In this document: positions 34,802 to 43,520 of the stretch, one piece after another | How the letters are laid out: the number at the start of each line of letters is the position of its first letter | How positions within the stretch are numbered: the first letter of the stretch is position 1 | Assembly: GCA_902362375.1 (NCBI GenBank) | Contig: CABIVS010000012.1 | Coordinates: forward strand, 62,645 to 126,644 | Source of the DNA: Bacteroidaceae bacterium | GTDB lineage: Bacteria > Bacteroidota > Bacteroidia > Bacteroidales > Bacteroidaceae | Length of the DNA: 64,000 nucleotides | Reading direction: 5' to 3' | Made by a program: the position numbers and the translations under genes | Notes under the pieces: generated by a model | What the model was told of the DNA's origin: nothing | Databases searched by the model: none | What the model saw: the letters and a program-made list of their open reading frames with translations, nothing else

Positions 34802-36016
34802 ATGAACGAAACCATTACCCCTTGTCTTGAAATTATTTTCTGGCTTGCCCTGTTCGTTGTGTTCTACACCTATTTGGGCTACGGAATTGTGCTTTATATT
34901 CTTGTCAAGTTGAAAGAGCTTTTCGTGAAGCCTGTGAAGCGTTCGTTGCCGGCATCGGACGCAGATCTGCCGGAAGTTACCCTCTTCATTACGGCATTCA
35001 ACGAAGAAGATGTAGTGGACGAAAAGATGGAAAACAGTCTTGAGCTGGATTATCCTGCGGACAAGCTGCACATCGTATGGGTGACGGACGGAAGCAACGA
35101 CGGTACGAACGAACGACTGCAGACCCGTTGGCAGGGAAAAGCGACCGTATATTTCCAACCGCTCCGGCAAGGTAAGACGGCTGCAATGACACGTGGAATG
35201 ACGTTAGTGGACACTCCGCTCGTTGTCTTTACGGATGCCAACACGATGGTGAACCGGGAGGCCATACGGGAAATCGTGCTTGCTTTTCAGGATCCGAAAG
35301 TGGGCTGCGTGGCTGGTGAAAAACGGATTGCCGTGCAAACCAAAGACGGGGCGGCTGCCGGTGGTGAAGGTATTTACTGGAAATACGAATCAACCCTGAA
35401 AGCACTTGATGCACGACTCTACTCTGCCGTAGGGGCAGCAGGCGAACTGTTTGCCGTGCGTAACGAGCTATTCGAAGCGATGGAACCGGATACGTTGCTC
35501 GACGATTTTATTCTTTCACTCCGGATCACAATGAAAGGTTACACCATCGCTTATTGTACGAATGCTTATGCCATCGAAAGTGGTTCGGCAGATATGCGAG
35601 AAGAAGAAAAACGGAAAGTGCGCATTGCTGCGGGAGGATTGCAGTCTATCTGGCGGCTTCGTCCGTTGCTGAATCCTTTCCGTTACGGGATACTTAGCTT
35701 TCAATATACGTCGCACCGGGTATTGCGATGGTCTATTACTCCGTTCCTGTTGTTTGCCCTCCTCCCACTGAATATTGCGATTCTGCTGTTGGGCGGTTCC
35801 ACGATCTTTTACGGAGTGCTGCTTGCCATGCAGGTTCTTTTTTACGGGTTAGGATATGGGGGATATTACCTATCTACGAAACAGATAAAAAACAAGTTGC
35901 TCTTTATCCCCTACTACTTTTTATTCATGAATATCAATGTGCTGAAAGGCATTCGCTATCTCAAGAAGAAAAAAGGAAGCGGAGCTTGGGAGAAGGCGAG
36001 GCGTGCCGAAAAGTAA
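34802..36016 (+). CDS. Membrane-bound family 2 glycosyltransferase
   Basis: 404 residues: an N-terminal helix (about 10-32), a GT2 domain and about three C-terminal helices (from 295). VTLFITAFNEEDVVDEKMEN, VTDGSNDGTNERL, VVFTDANTMVNREA (D-x-N), LLDDFILSLRI and EEKRKVRIAAGGLQ match integral-membrane GT2 enzymes of the N-acetylglucosaminyltransferase/cellulose-synthase clan. It is clearly more GC-rich than the two upstream genes. It is 21 bp upstream of a hybrid histidine kinase, so the two are probably co-transcribed. Confidence 0.87.
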   Translation: MNETITPCLEIIFWLALFVVFYTYLGYGIVLYILVKLKELFVKPVKRSLPASDADLPEVTLFITAFNEEDVVDEKMENSLELDYPADKLHIVWVTDGSNDGTNERLQTRWQGKATVYFQPLRQGKTAAMTRGMTLVDTPLVVFTDANTMVNREAIREIVLAFQDPKVGCVAGEKRIAVQTKDGAAAGGEGIYWKYESTLKALDARLYSAVGAAGELFAVRNELFEAMEPDTLLDDFILSLRITMKGYTIAYCTNAYAIESGSADMREEEKRKVRIAAGGLQSIWRLRPLLNPFRYGILSFQYTSHRVLRWSITPFLLFALLPLNIAILLLGGSTIFYGVLLAMQVLFYGLGYGGYYLSTKQIKNKLLFIPYYFLFMNINVLKGIRYLKKKKGSGAWEKARRAEK

Positions 36017-36036
36017 GAACAAATAAAAAAACAGAC

Positions 36037-38658
36037 ATGGACAGAATATTACATGATGCGAATAACGCACAAAGAATATTGAAACTGACGGCAGATACAA
36101 TGCTATTGGTTGACAGGCATGGCGTCTGCGTAGACATTGAGCCTCATTGTGATCTATGGTTTCTGCAAGAGGATATACTTTTAGGAAAAAATGTATTTGA
36201 GCTTTTACCGGAATATACAAGAGAGAGGGTGATACCCATCTTTCAGATTGTACTCGAAGAGCAGCGAAGCATCAGCAAGAACTTCAAGCTGGTACTGAAT
36301 GACGAAATTTTCTACTTCAAATGTCTCATGTTTCCGTATGACGGCATGGTGCTTTGCCAATATCGTGACATCACGCAAAGAAGTAACGTGAAACGTCAGT
36401 TGGAGCAGGCGAATCTTACTCTAAGGGCCATCCAGAAGGTTGCCCAGATAGGACAATGGACATATAATACGAATCAGAACGTTTTCCATTATTTGGGTTA
36501 TACAGGCGTTTTGTGTGAGGAAAGTGTGCAGAATCTCGCCATTGAAAAATATGTGGAGCTGATTGTAGAAGAAGACCGTCAGAGTTTCAGGGAATGGTGT
36601 CGCATGAACGGGAAGGAACTCAACATGGAGAGCATCAGCTATCGTGTGCGCCTGAACGGGGAAATCTTCTATATGCGTATCCAGACTTATCTGCGTGAAG
36701 AGTGCTCCGACGGTAGTTTCAACATCGAAGGGTATATTCAGAACATCACGGACATACAGCATCGCCGAAATGACATCAACACGCTGACGCACGCTATCAA
36801 CAATGCCAAAGAAAGTATCTTTGCCGCCAAGCCCGATGGCACGATCATCTTCGCCAACCGTCGTTTCCTGCACAATCATGGTATTCCCGAAAGTGAGAAT
36901 ATCAGTCAGTTGAAAATCTACAACATCGCCGCAGATATGCCTACGCAAGAGGCTTGGGACAAACGCTGCAAAGATGTCATACATGGTGGCAGCAGTAACT
37001 TTATGGCTCACCATCCGTCGAAAATCAATAGAGAGATATTGGCTTACGAATGTACAATGTACAACGTTACCAATGATTCCGGTGAAGAGAGTTACTGGTC
37101 GTTTGCCCATGATATTTCCGAACGGATCCGGTATGAGGCCCAAATCAAACGGCTGAACCAAATCATGGATACGACGATCAACAATCTCCCTGCGGGGATT
37201 GTTGTGAAGGAGATCAATAATGATTTCCGGTACATTTACCGGAATCGGGAGGCTTACAACCGTGATCTTTACAAGAACGATCCTGTCGGCAAGAATGACT
37301 TCGATTTCTATCCGCCTATCGTGGCCGAGAAGAAGAGACAGGAGGATATTCAAGTGGCCACCAGCGGAAAAGGTATGCACTGGACGGTGGAAGGAAAGGA
37401 CCGGAACGGAAACCTGATTATCCTCGACAAGCGGAAGATCCGGGTGGACGGAGACGAATTGTCTTCGCCTATGATCGTCAGTATCGAATGGGATGTCACG
37501 GAACTGGAAATGATGAAGCGGGAGCTACTGTCTTCGAAGGAAAAAGCGGAAATGTCTGATAGTTTGAAATCGGCTTTCCTTGCCAATATGAGTCATGAGA
37601 TACGTACTCCGCTGAATGCTATTGTGGGGTTCTCGCATCTCATTGCCGAAAGTGATGATGCGGAAGAACGAAAGACGTACTACAACATCGTAAACGCGAA
37701 CAACGAGCGTCTTTTGCAACTCATCAACGAGATTCTCGATCTCTCGAAGATTGAATCGGGGACTATTGAGTTTTCTTTCGGACCTGCCAGTCTACATAAT
37801 CTCTGCCGGGAAGTGCACGATGCGCATATATTCCGTACTCCGCAGGGAGTGAGTCTTGTCTATGAGCCTTCGGACGAGAGTCTGGTGATTGAAACGGACA
37901 AGAACCGGGTGTTCCAGGTGATTTCGAATCTGATTGGGAATGCTGTTAAGTTTACGAAAGAAGGAAGTATCTGTTATGGTTACAAGCTGGTGGATAACCA
38001 GATTGTTTTCCACGTAACGGATACAGGAACGGGAATTGAACCGGAGAAAGTGGGACGTGTGTTCGAACGTTTTGCCAAGCTGAACAATCATGCACAGGGC
38101 ACTGGATTGGGATTATCTATCTGTAAATCTATCGTTGAGCGTCTCGGGGGCAAGATTTCCGTCAGCTCCGAATTTGGTAAGGGAACGACGTTTACATTTA
38201 CTCTGCCGTATACGGTTGCAGAATCTGTGAGCGTAGATTCGGAGAAAAAGAATGGTGATGAGACGAGTGAAGGTATGAGCAGTGCTGCAAATACACGGCA
38301 TGCCTGTATTTTGGTTGCCGAAGATACGGACAGTAACTTTGATTTATTGGAGGCTATCTTAGGTAAGGAGCACCGGATTATACGTGCACATGACGGAATG
38401 GAGGTTGTCACGATGTTCGATGAGGTGAAACCTGATCTTATCCTGATGGATATCAAGATGCCGAATTTGGATGGATTGGAGGCTACGAAGATCATTCGGG
38501 AACTGTCTGCCACTGTGCCTATCATTGCTCAAAGTGCCTTTGCCTATGAGCAGGACCGGAAAGCGGCGAAGGAGGCCGGATGCAACGATTTTATAGCTAA
38601 ACCGATAGTGGATGATAAGCTGAAAGCTATGATTCATAAATGGCTGTCGCCTCCGTAA
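36037..38658 (+). CDS. Orphan hybrid sensor histidine kinase with several PAS domains
   Basis: 873 residues from ATG 36037 (MDRILHDANNAQRILKL). An upstream extension in the same frame runs through the preceding gene and was rejected. There are no transmembrane helices. About four PAS modules (to about 500) precede a HisKA domain with H520 (NMSHEIRTPLNAIVGFS), an HATPase domain (GTGLGLSICKSIVERLGG) and a receiver with phospho-acceptor D805 (LILMDIKMP) and K in FIAKPI. It lacks an AraC output domain and no partner response regulator is nearby. It is likely a cytosolic sensor co-expressed with the upstream GT2 gene. Confidence 0.92.
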   Translation: MDRILHDANNAQRILKLTADTMLLVDRHGVCVDIEPHCDLWFLQEDILLGKNVFELLPEYTRERVIPIFQIVLEEQRSISKNFKLVLNDEIFYFKCLMFPYDGMVLCQYRDITQRSNVKRQLEQANLTLRAIQKVAQIGQWTYNTNQNVFHYLGYTGVLCEESVQNLAIEKYVELIVEEDRQSFREWCRMNGKELNMESISYRVRLNGEIFYMRIQTYLREECSDGSFNIEGYIQNITDIQHRRNDINTLTHAINNAKESIFAAKPDGTIIFANRRFLHNHGIPESENISQLKIYNIAADMPTQEAWDKRCKDVIHGGSSNFMAHHPSKINREILAYECTMYNVTNDSGEESYWSFAHDISERIRYEAQIKRLNQIMDTTINNLPAGIVVKEINNDFRYIYRNREAYNRDLYKNDPVGKNDFDFYPPIVAEKKRQEDIQVATSGKGMHWTVEGKDRNGNLIILDKRKIRVDGDELSSPMIVSIEWDVTELEMMKRELLSSKEKAEMSDSLKSAFLANMSHEIRTPLNAIVGFSHLIAESDDAEERKTYYNIVNANNERLLQLINEILDLSKIESGTIEFSFGPASLHNLCREVHDAHIFRTPQGVSLVYEPSDESLVIETDKNRVFQVISNLIGNAVKFTKEGSICYGYKLVDNQIVFHVTDTGTGIEPEKVGRVFERFAKLNNHAQGTGLGLSICKSIVERLGGKISVSSEFGKGTTFTFTLPYTVAESVSVDSEKKNGDETSEGMSSAANTRHACILVAEDTDSNFDLLEAILGKEHRIIRAHDGMEVVTMFDEVKPDLILMDIKMPNLDGLEATKIIRELSATVPIIAQSAFAYEQDRKAAKEAGCNDFIAKPIVDDKLKAMIHKWLSPP

Positions 38659-38735
38659 AAGGGCACATATTGTAGAGTACATATTATATAGAAAACGATT
38701 TAATAGTGATATAATTACCCAATAATTCAGATTAG

Positions 38736-39836
38736 ATGAAAGCCTTTTACAGACTGTTTTATTACATATCCATCGTGCTGACCAGTATTTTGGCAGGAGT
38801 TACCATTGCGGGAGCCTTCGTAGGTAATACCACACCGGATAGTTTCAAATTTATGCCTTTCATCGGTTTGATTTTACCGATACTTTTATTGGCTAATCTT
38901 GCTTCTGCCATCTACTGGACGATCCGTTGGCGGTGTTGGGTTTTCATCCCTCTGATTGCTATATTTAGTAACTGGAGCTATATTAGTTGTGTGATTCAAT
39001 ATCCTTTTTTCAGCCCGGCTTCGGCTCCAATGGTCAAAATGAACGCGTATACTCCTGGTGTTCTAACTGTTGCTACTTACAACGTTGATGCTTTTAATCA
39101 TGAGCATACCGGTTATTCATGCAAAGAGATAGCCTCTTACATGAGAAATCTGCAAGCAGATATTCTCTGTTTTCAGGAGTTTGGCATTAACGATGAGTTT
39201 GGTGTAGACAGTATAGCTGCGGTTCTTTCTGATTGGCCGTATCATTTTATTCCTATTTCTCCCGAGGGAAAACATTTGTTGCAGCTGGCTGTTTTCAGCC
39301 GCTACCCCATCAAGGAGGAGAATCTTATCGTCTATCCTGATTCGAAAAATTGCAGTCTCTGGTGTGATATTGAGATCAATGGCCGTACTATCCGCCTGTT
39401 CAACAATCATCTCCAAACAACGGAAGTAAGCCAGAACAAGCGCAAACTGGAAAAGGGACTCCGCACGGATGATTCTCAAAGGGTGGAACGTGCTGCTTTG
39501 GGATTGATTGACGGATTGCATGAGAATTTCCGGAAACGTGCCGCACAAGCTGATATCCTAAAGCAACTGATAGCTGCCTCCCCCTATCCTACTATCGTCT
39601 GCGGTGACTTTAACTCTCTGCCGTCTTCGTATGTTTATCACACTGTAAAAGGTGATAAGTTGCAGGATGGCTTTCAGACGAGCGGTCATGGGTATATGTA
39701 TACTTTCAAGTTTTTCAAGCATCTGTTAAGAATCGACTATATTCTCCATTCACCGGAACTGAATAGTACGGACTACTTCTCTCCGGATCTTAATTATAGC
39801 GATCATAATCCGGTGGTGATGAGGGTGAAGCTATAA
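38736..39836 (+). CDS. Membrane-anchored endonuclease/exonuclease/phosphatase-family protein
   Basis: 366 residues: three N-terminal helices (to about 95) and an EEP domain. LTVATYNVDAFNHE, ILCFQEFGINDEFG (metal-binding Glu), LFNNHLQTT, VCGDFNSLPSS and YSDHNPVVMRVKL (catalytic His) are the DNase I/sphingomyelinase/phosphoinositide-phosphatase signatures. Membrane anchoring favours a lipid or phosphodiester substrate over DNA. It may belong with the glycan operon by position only (78 bp gap, same strand). Confidence 0.87.
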   Translation: MKAFYRLFYYISIVLTSILAGVTIAGAFVGNTTPDSFKFMPFIGLILPILLLANLASAIYWTIRWRCWVFIPLIAIFSNWSYISCVIQYPFFSPASAPMVKMNAYTPGVLTVATYNVDAFNHEHTGYSCKEIASYMRNLQADILCFQEFGINDEFGVDSIAAVLSDWPYHFIPISPEGKHLLQLAVFSRYPIKEENLIVYPDSKNCSLWCDIEINGRTIRLFNNHLQTTEVSQNKRKLEKGLRTDDSQRVERAALGLIDGLHENFRKRAAQADILKQLIAASPYPTIVCGDFNSLPSSYVYHTVKGDKLQDGFQTSGHGYMYTFKFFKHLLRIDYILHSPELNSTDYFSPDLNYSDHNPVVMRVKL

Positions 39837-39949
39837 TTTATCTTCCTGCTTTAACCTGTTATATTAAAAACTAAGTTGATAAGGGATTACTATATAATTA
39901 TGAATATTCTGTAATATGTCCCTAAGTATATAATCAATTACTGATAATG

Positions 39950-39985
39950 AAAAAGCTGCCTCGTTTTCACGAGACAGCTTTTTTA
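39950..39985. terminator. Bidirectional terminator between the EEP and TonB receptor genes
   Basis: AAAAAGCTGCCTCG ... CGAGACAGCTTTTTT forms a stem with a single mismatch and T runs on both strands, between convergent genes. Confidence 0.85.
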
Positions 39986-40010
39986 TATTAAGAACTTCAA
40001 CAATAGTATA

Positions 40011-43000
40011 TTAATTGAAGATATAACGCAAACTAAACATCACACGATAAGTAGAAGCTGTACTTGCATAATTCTTATATGTAGAGTTTAATATTTGACC
40101 ACTAGCTTTTTGCATGGTAAATGTTCCATCACCATTATCTGCTAACGGAGTAATAGAATTTACAGTCTTATACAATCCCCAGTCCTTATTTAGTAGGTTA
40201 GCCAGATTCTGAATATCTATACCAAACTGCAATAGATTCTTCTTACCACCTATCATCATATAGAAATCTTGATTAAATTTGAAATCCAACTGATGATGCC
40301 AAGGCATCACTGCACCACCACGCTCTGCATATTTGCCTAAACGTTTTTTCAAATATTTGTCCTGTTGAACAAAGTTCCAGAAATCTTCTTTCTGCTGTTC
40401 AGCTGAATAAGTCACTTCACCAGTCTTTGAGGTTACATCTTTAAATGTCAATTCATCTTTAGTAGCAGGAACATACAGCAAATTATTAGCACCACCATCA
40501 CCTACTATATTTTTAGTGTAAGTATATGAATAGCGGGAATAAGAATAGCTTCCACCTGCATATCCTAATGGAGCGCCCTCATAAATAAATGAAACGCTTG
40601 ATCTAAAGTGTTTAGCATAAGCTTTTGAATAACCTAATGATGCAATTATACGGTGAGGTGCCACGTAAGTACCATAACCCAATTCATGGTCATTAATACC
40701 ATTGACAGCATAAGTATTGGTTTTATATGCAGAAGTTACTTGGTCACCAATGCCGTCTCCATAAGAACGTGCGCGAGAATAAGTATAAGCGAATGAAACA
40801 TCCAAACCAAAATCAAAATTCTTATGCAATTGAGCAGTCAACGACAGATAGTATGCTTTTGAACCACCATTTTCAATCAAATAGGCACCTGTACCAGCAT
40901 TATAGCTCTTATAAGCAGTACGTATGTCATTTTTGCTAATTGTTTTTGTTCCATCAGCATAAATATTAGCATTGGAAATAACAGCCGGATTAAAGTCGCG
41001 ATTGTAAATACCCTCTAATGTAAAGTCAATATCACCTGGTAACTTGGTATCAAAAGCTAATGAAGTTTTCCAAGTAGCAGGCATCTTCAAATCTTTATCA
41101 ATGATAGTAGGAGTACTAGGAATACTAACTTGTGGAGTAAAGTTGCCTTGATAAATATCCTCCAGCATATCTTTCGCATCTGTATAGAAATTAGGAGCAA
41201 CTGCACCTGGAGTAGAACTTTGACCAATATTATAACCATATTGTGTCTGCCCTACACCTGAATTTCCTACAGCCGAAACTAACCACACAAACGGCATACG
41301 TCCTACAAAGTATCCTGTACCTCCACGCAACACATATTTACGCTCCCCTGTAATATCCCAATTGAAACCAATACGGGGAGAAACAGACAAGGAATTGCCC
41401 GGTACCTGATCCGTAGTAAATTTACGACCACCGAAATCCAACTTGGCATATTCAGCATTATAGTTATCTTTTAAAGATGGATACACTGGCAACTCAAAAC
41501 GAAGACCTGCTGTCAACTTAAAATTCTCACTGATATTCCATTGATCTTGAATATATGCAGAATATTGTGTTTGTCTCATCTTAGAGGTAAACTGTGACAA
41601 GTCTGCAGAATTAGAGTGGGTAATCAAAAATGAAAACGGCTTCTTTCCTGTTACAAAATCATCCCATGAACTATAAACATAGGCACCATTTGCACCTTGC
41701 ATATATCCATTTAAAGCTTTGTTGGACTCAAACTGTAAGCCAGCCATAAAATTATGATTACCCCATGTCCAAGTAGCTTCATCAGTAATAGTAAATGACT
41801 TCACTTGACGAATATTTCCCTCGGTAAATAATTCGGTACCGAACATTGCATATACCGCACCATCCTCCAATATATAAGTAGTTGGGAATATACCGCCATC
41901 ATAAGAACGAGGTTCATCCTGATATGAATAGGTTCCACGCAAGGTATTATTCAACACTCCCCATTTTGAATTCCACTCGGCAGCAATAGATGTAAATCTC
42001 TGTTCTTGACGATAACGCGTATTCCTAAAATACAAACCCTCGTCAGAAGTAGCTCCTTTCTCCGCAGAAATACCTGCTGTAGTACTACCCGGAAAAATCG
42101 TACCCGCTGTCATCGGATTGACAGAAGAAGATGGAGAAGCGTCATATCTATTATTAGTTTTAGAGAAACGAACATTCACTTTATTGTTCTCATTAATATT
42201 CCAGTCCACACGTGCCAGAAACTTATATGATGGCACCTTTACATTATATCCTTGATATACTCCCGGATCATAATCATAGGTATTAATCAGATAATCACGA
42301 ATTTCATCCATTTTGGAAGCAACAGGACGATGTATACCGTTCTCCCCATATTTCTCACCATCATTATTACGTGCACGTGCAACGGGACCTGCTGTCAAGT
42401 CATCTTCATATTCTCCATTCACGAAGAAAAATAACTTATTTTTAATGATAGCACCACCTAAAGTTGCACCATAAGTATATTGATGAGATTTTTCAAGTTC
42501 AATTGAACCATCACCTACTCTATCACCTATCAAATTGTTGTTTGTTAAGAACGTATAAGCAGAACCAGTCAATTCATTTGTACCGGATTTAGTAACAGCA
42601 TTGATAGCTGCACCAGTAAAACCACTCTGACGGACATCATACGGAGTGATAGAAACAGAAAGCTGTTCCAGTGCATCCAAAGAAATAGGAGCACCACCTG
42701 CCGGTAAGTTAGAACCGATACCGAAAGCGTTATTAAATGAAGCACCATCCACTGTTACAAATGACTGACGATAGTTACCACCACCAGCTGCAAAACCATT
42801 AGATGTTGTGTTGGATTGTGGAGACAAACGCATGATATCATTCATGCTGCGGCTCACTGTAGGAATGGAAGCGATTTTTGCACTGGTAAGGTTAGTTACA
42901 GCACCTGCTCTGTCAGACTTCATATTACTCTCTTTAGAAGCAGTCACTACTACTTCGTCCAACAGTTCTGAACTCTCTTTTAAAGAAACATTTAAAACAT

Positions 43001-43304
43001 AATTCTCTCCCAATAAAAGATTAATTCCCTTGTAAATTGCTGTTTGATAACCAACATAAGAAATTTCTACTTTGTAAGGGCCGCCGGTACGCATACCCTG
43101 CAGATTAAATTGACCACTGACGTTAGTCACTGTACCATAACGAGTGCCTGATGGTTCGTGAACCGCAACGACTGTTGCTCCAATGATTGGTTCATCTTGT
43201 GCGGTCACTTTACCACTCATCGTGGCTGTTGTAACCTGCGCGCTCATCGTGACAGCAATAAACAACATTACTAGCACTAAGAAAGATCGCATTCTCTTTA
43301 ACAT
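40011..43304 (-). CDS. TonB-dependent outer-membrane receptor, Oar/carboxypeptidase-regulatory-like
   Basis: 1097 residues: a signal peptide (to about 22, ending TMSAQ), a carboxypeptidase-regulatory-like domain (about 28-110; ATVVAVHEPSGTRYGTV, KVEISYVGYQT), a plug (about 115-240; ELLDEVVVTASKESN, VTVDGASFNN) and a large barrel ending FSLRYIFN. It resembles Oar-type receptors rather than SusC, and there is no SusD gene beside it, so a glycan-uptake role is not supported. The energised substrate is unknown. It is monocistronic with terminators on both sides. Confidence 0.92.
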   Translation of the reverse strand: MLKRMRSFLVLVMLFIAVTMSAQVTTATMSGKVTAQDEPIIGATVVAVHEPSGTRYGTVTNVSGQFNLQGMRTGGPYKVEISYVGYQTAIYKGINLLLGENYVLNVSLKESSELLDEVVVTASKESNMKSDRAGAVTNLTSAKIASIPTVSRSMNDIMRLSPQSNTTSNGFAAGGGNYRQSFVTVDGASFNNAFGIGSNLPAGGAPISLDALEQLSVSITPYDVRQSGFTGAAINAVTKSGTNELTGSAYTFLTNNNLIGDRVGDGSIELEKSHQYTYGATLGGAIIKNKLFFFVNGEYEDDLTAGPVARARNNDGEKYGENGIHRPVASKMDEIRDYLINTYDYDPGVYQGYNVKVPSYKFLARVDWNINENNKVNVRFSKTNNRYDASPSSSVNPMTAGTIFPGSTTAGISAEKGATSDEGLYFRNTRYRQEQRFTSIAAEWNSKWGVLNNTLRGTYSYQDEPRSYDGGIFPTTYILEDGAVYAMFGTELFTEGNIRQVKSFTITDEATWTWGNHNFMAGLQFESNKALNGYMQGANGAYVYSSWDDFVTGKKPFSFLITHSNSADLSQFTSKMRQTQYSAYIQDQWNISENFKLTAGLRFELPVYPSLKDNYNAEYAKLDFGGRKFTTDQVPGNSLSVSPRIGFNWDITGERKYVLRGGTGYFVGRMPFVWLVSAVGNSGVGQTQYGYNIGQSSTPGAVAPNFYTDAKDMLEDIYQGNFTPQVSIPSTPTIIDKDLKMPATWKTSLAFDTKLPGDIDFTLEGIYNRDFNPAVISNANIYADGTKTISKNDIRTAYKSYNAGTGAYLIENGGSKAYYLSLTAQLHKNFDFGLDVSFAYTYSRARSYGDGIGDQVTSAYKTNTYAVNGINDHELGYGTYVAPHRIIASLGYSKAYAKHFRSSVSFIYEGAPLGYAGGSYSYSRYSYTYTKNIVGDGGANNLLYVPATKDELTFKDVTSKTGEVTYSAEQQKEDFWNFVQQDKYLKKRLGKYAERGGAVMPWHHQLDFKFNQDFYMMIGGKKNLLQFGIDIQNLANLLNKDWGLYKTVNSITPLADNGDGTFTMQKASGQILNSTYKNYASTASTYRVMFSLRYIFN

Positions 43305-43354
43305 AAATGTAGTTGATTAGTTAATATAAATTGTTTGCTTTTAAAAACTGTGCA

Positions 43355-43362
43355 CAAATATA
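43355..43362 (-). promoter_or_regulatory. -7 box of the TonB receptor gene
   Basis: Minus-strand TATATTTG, a perfect match, about 50 nt upstream of the start codon. The surrounding 43305-43440 is AT-rich without genes. Confidence 0.5.
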
Positions 43363-43443
43363 ATTAATAATATTTAGAACTACATTACGATTATACTACA
43401 ATTTTTTAAGAGAGATAAACGTTTCACTACCTTATAAAATGAT

Positions 43444-43472
43444 AAAGGCTCTACAATATTTGCAGAGCCTTT
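43444..43472 (-). terminator. Terminator of ettA
   Basis: AAAGGCTCT and AGAGCCTTT form a 9-bp stem about 50 bp downstream of the ettA stop, followed on the minus strand by a weak T-rich stretch. Confidence 0.7.
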
Positions 43473-43520
43473 TATTTTGAAACAGAAAGCATTAGAAATG
43501 CTTCAATCTATTACTTTATA

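Noticed and set aside
35728..36036. N-terminal extension of the hybrid kinase
   Set aside because: This in-frame stretch lies wholly inside the glycosyltransferase gene in another frame; ATG 36037 gives a normal PAS-containing start.
40011..43304. SusC of a polysaccharide utilisation locus
   Set aside because: No SusD-like gene or glycoside hydrolase cluster is adjacent, and the sequence is closer to Oar-type receptors.
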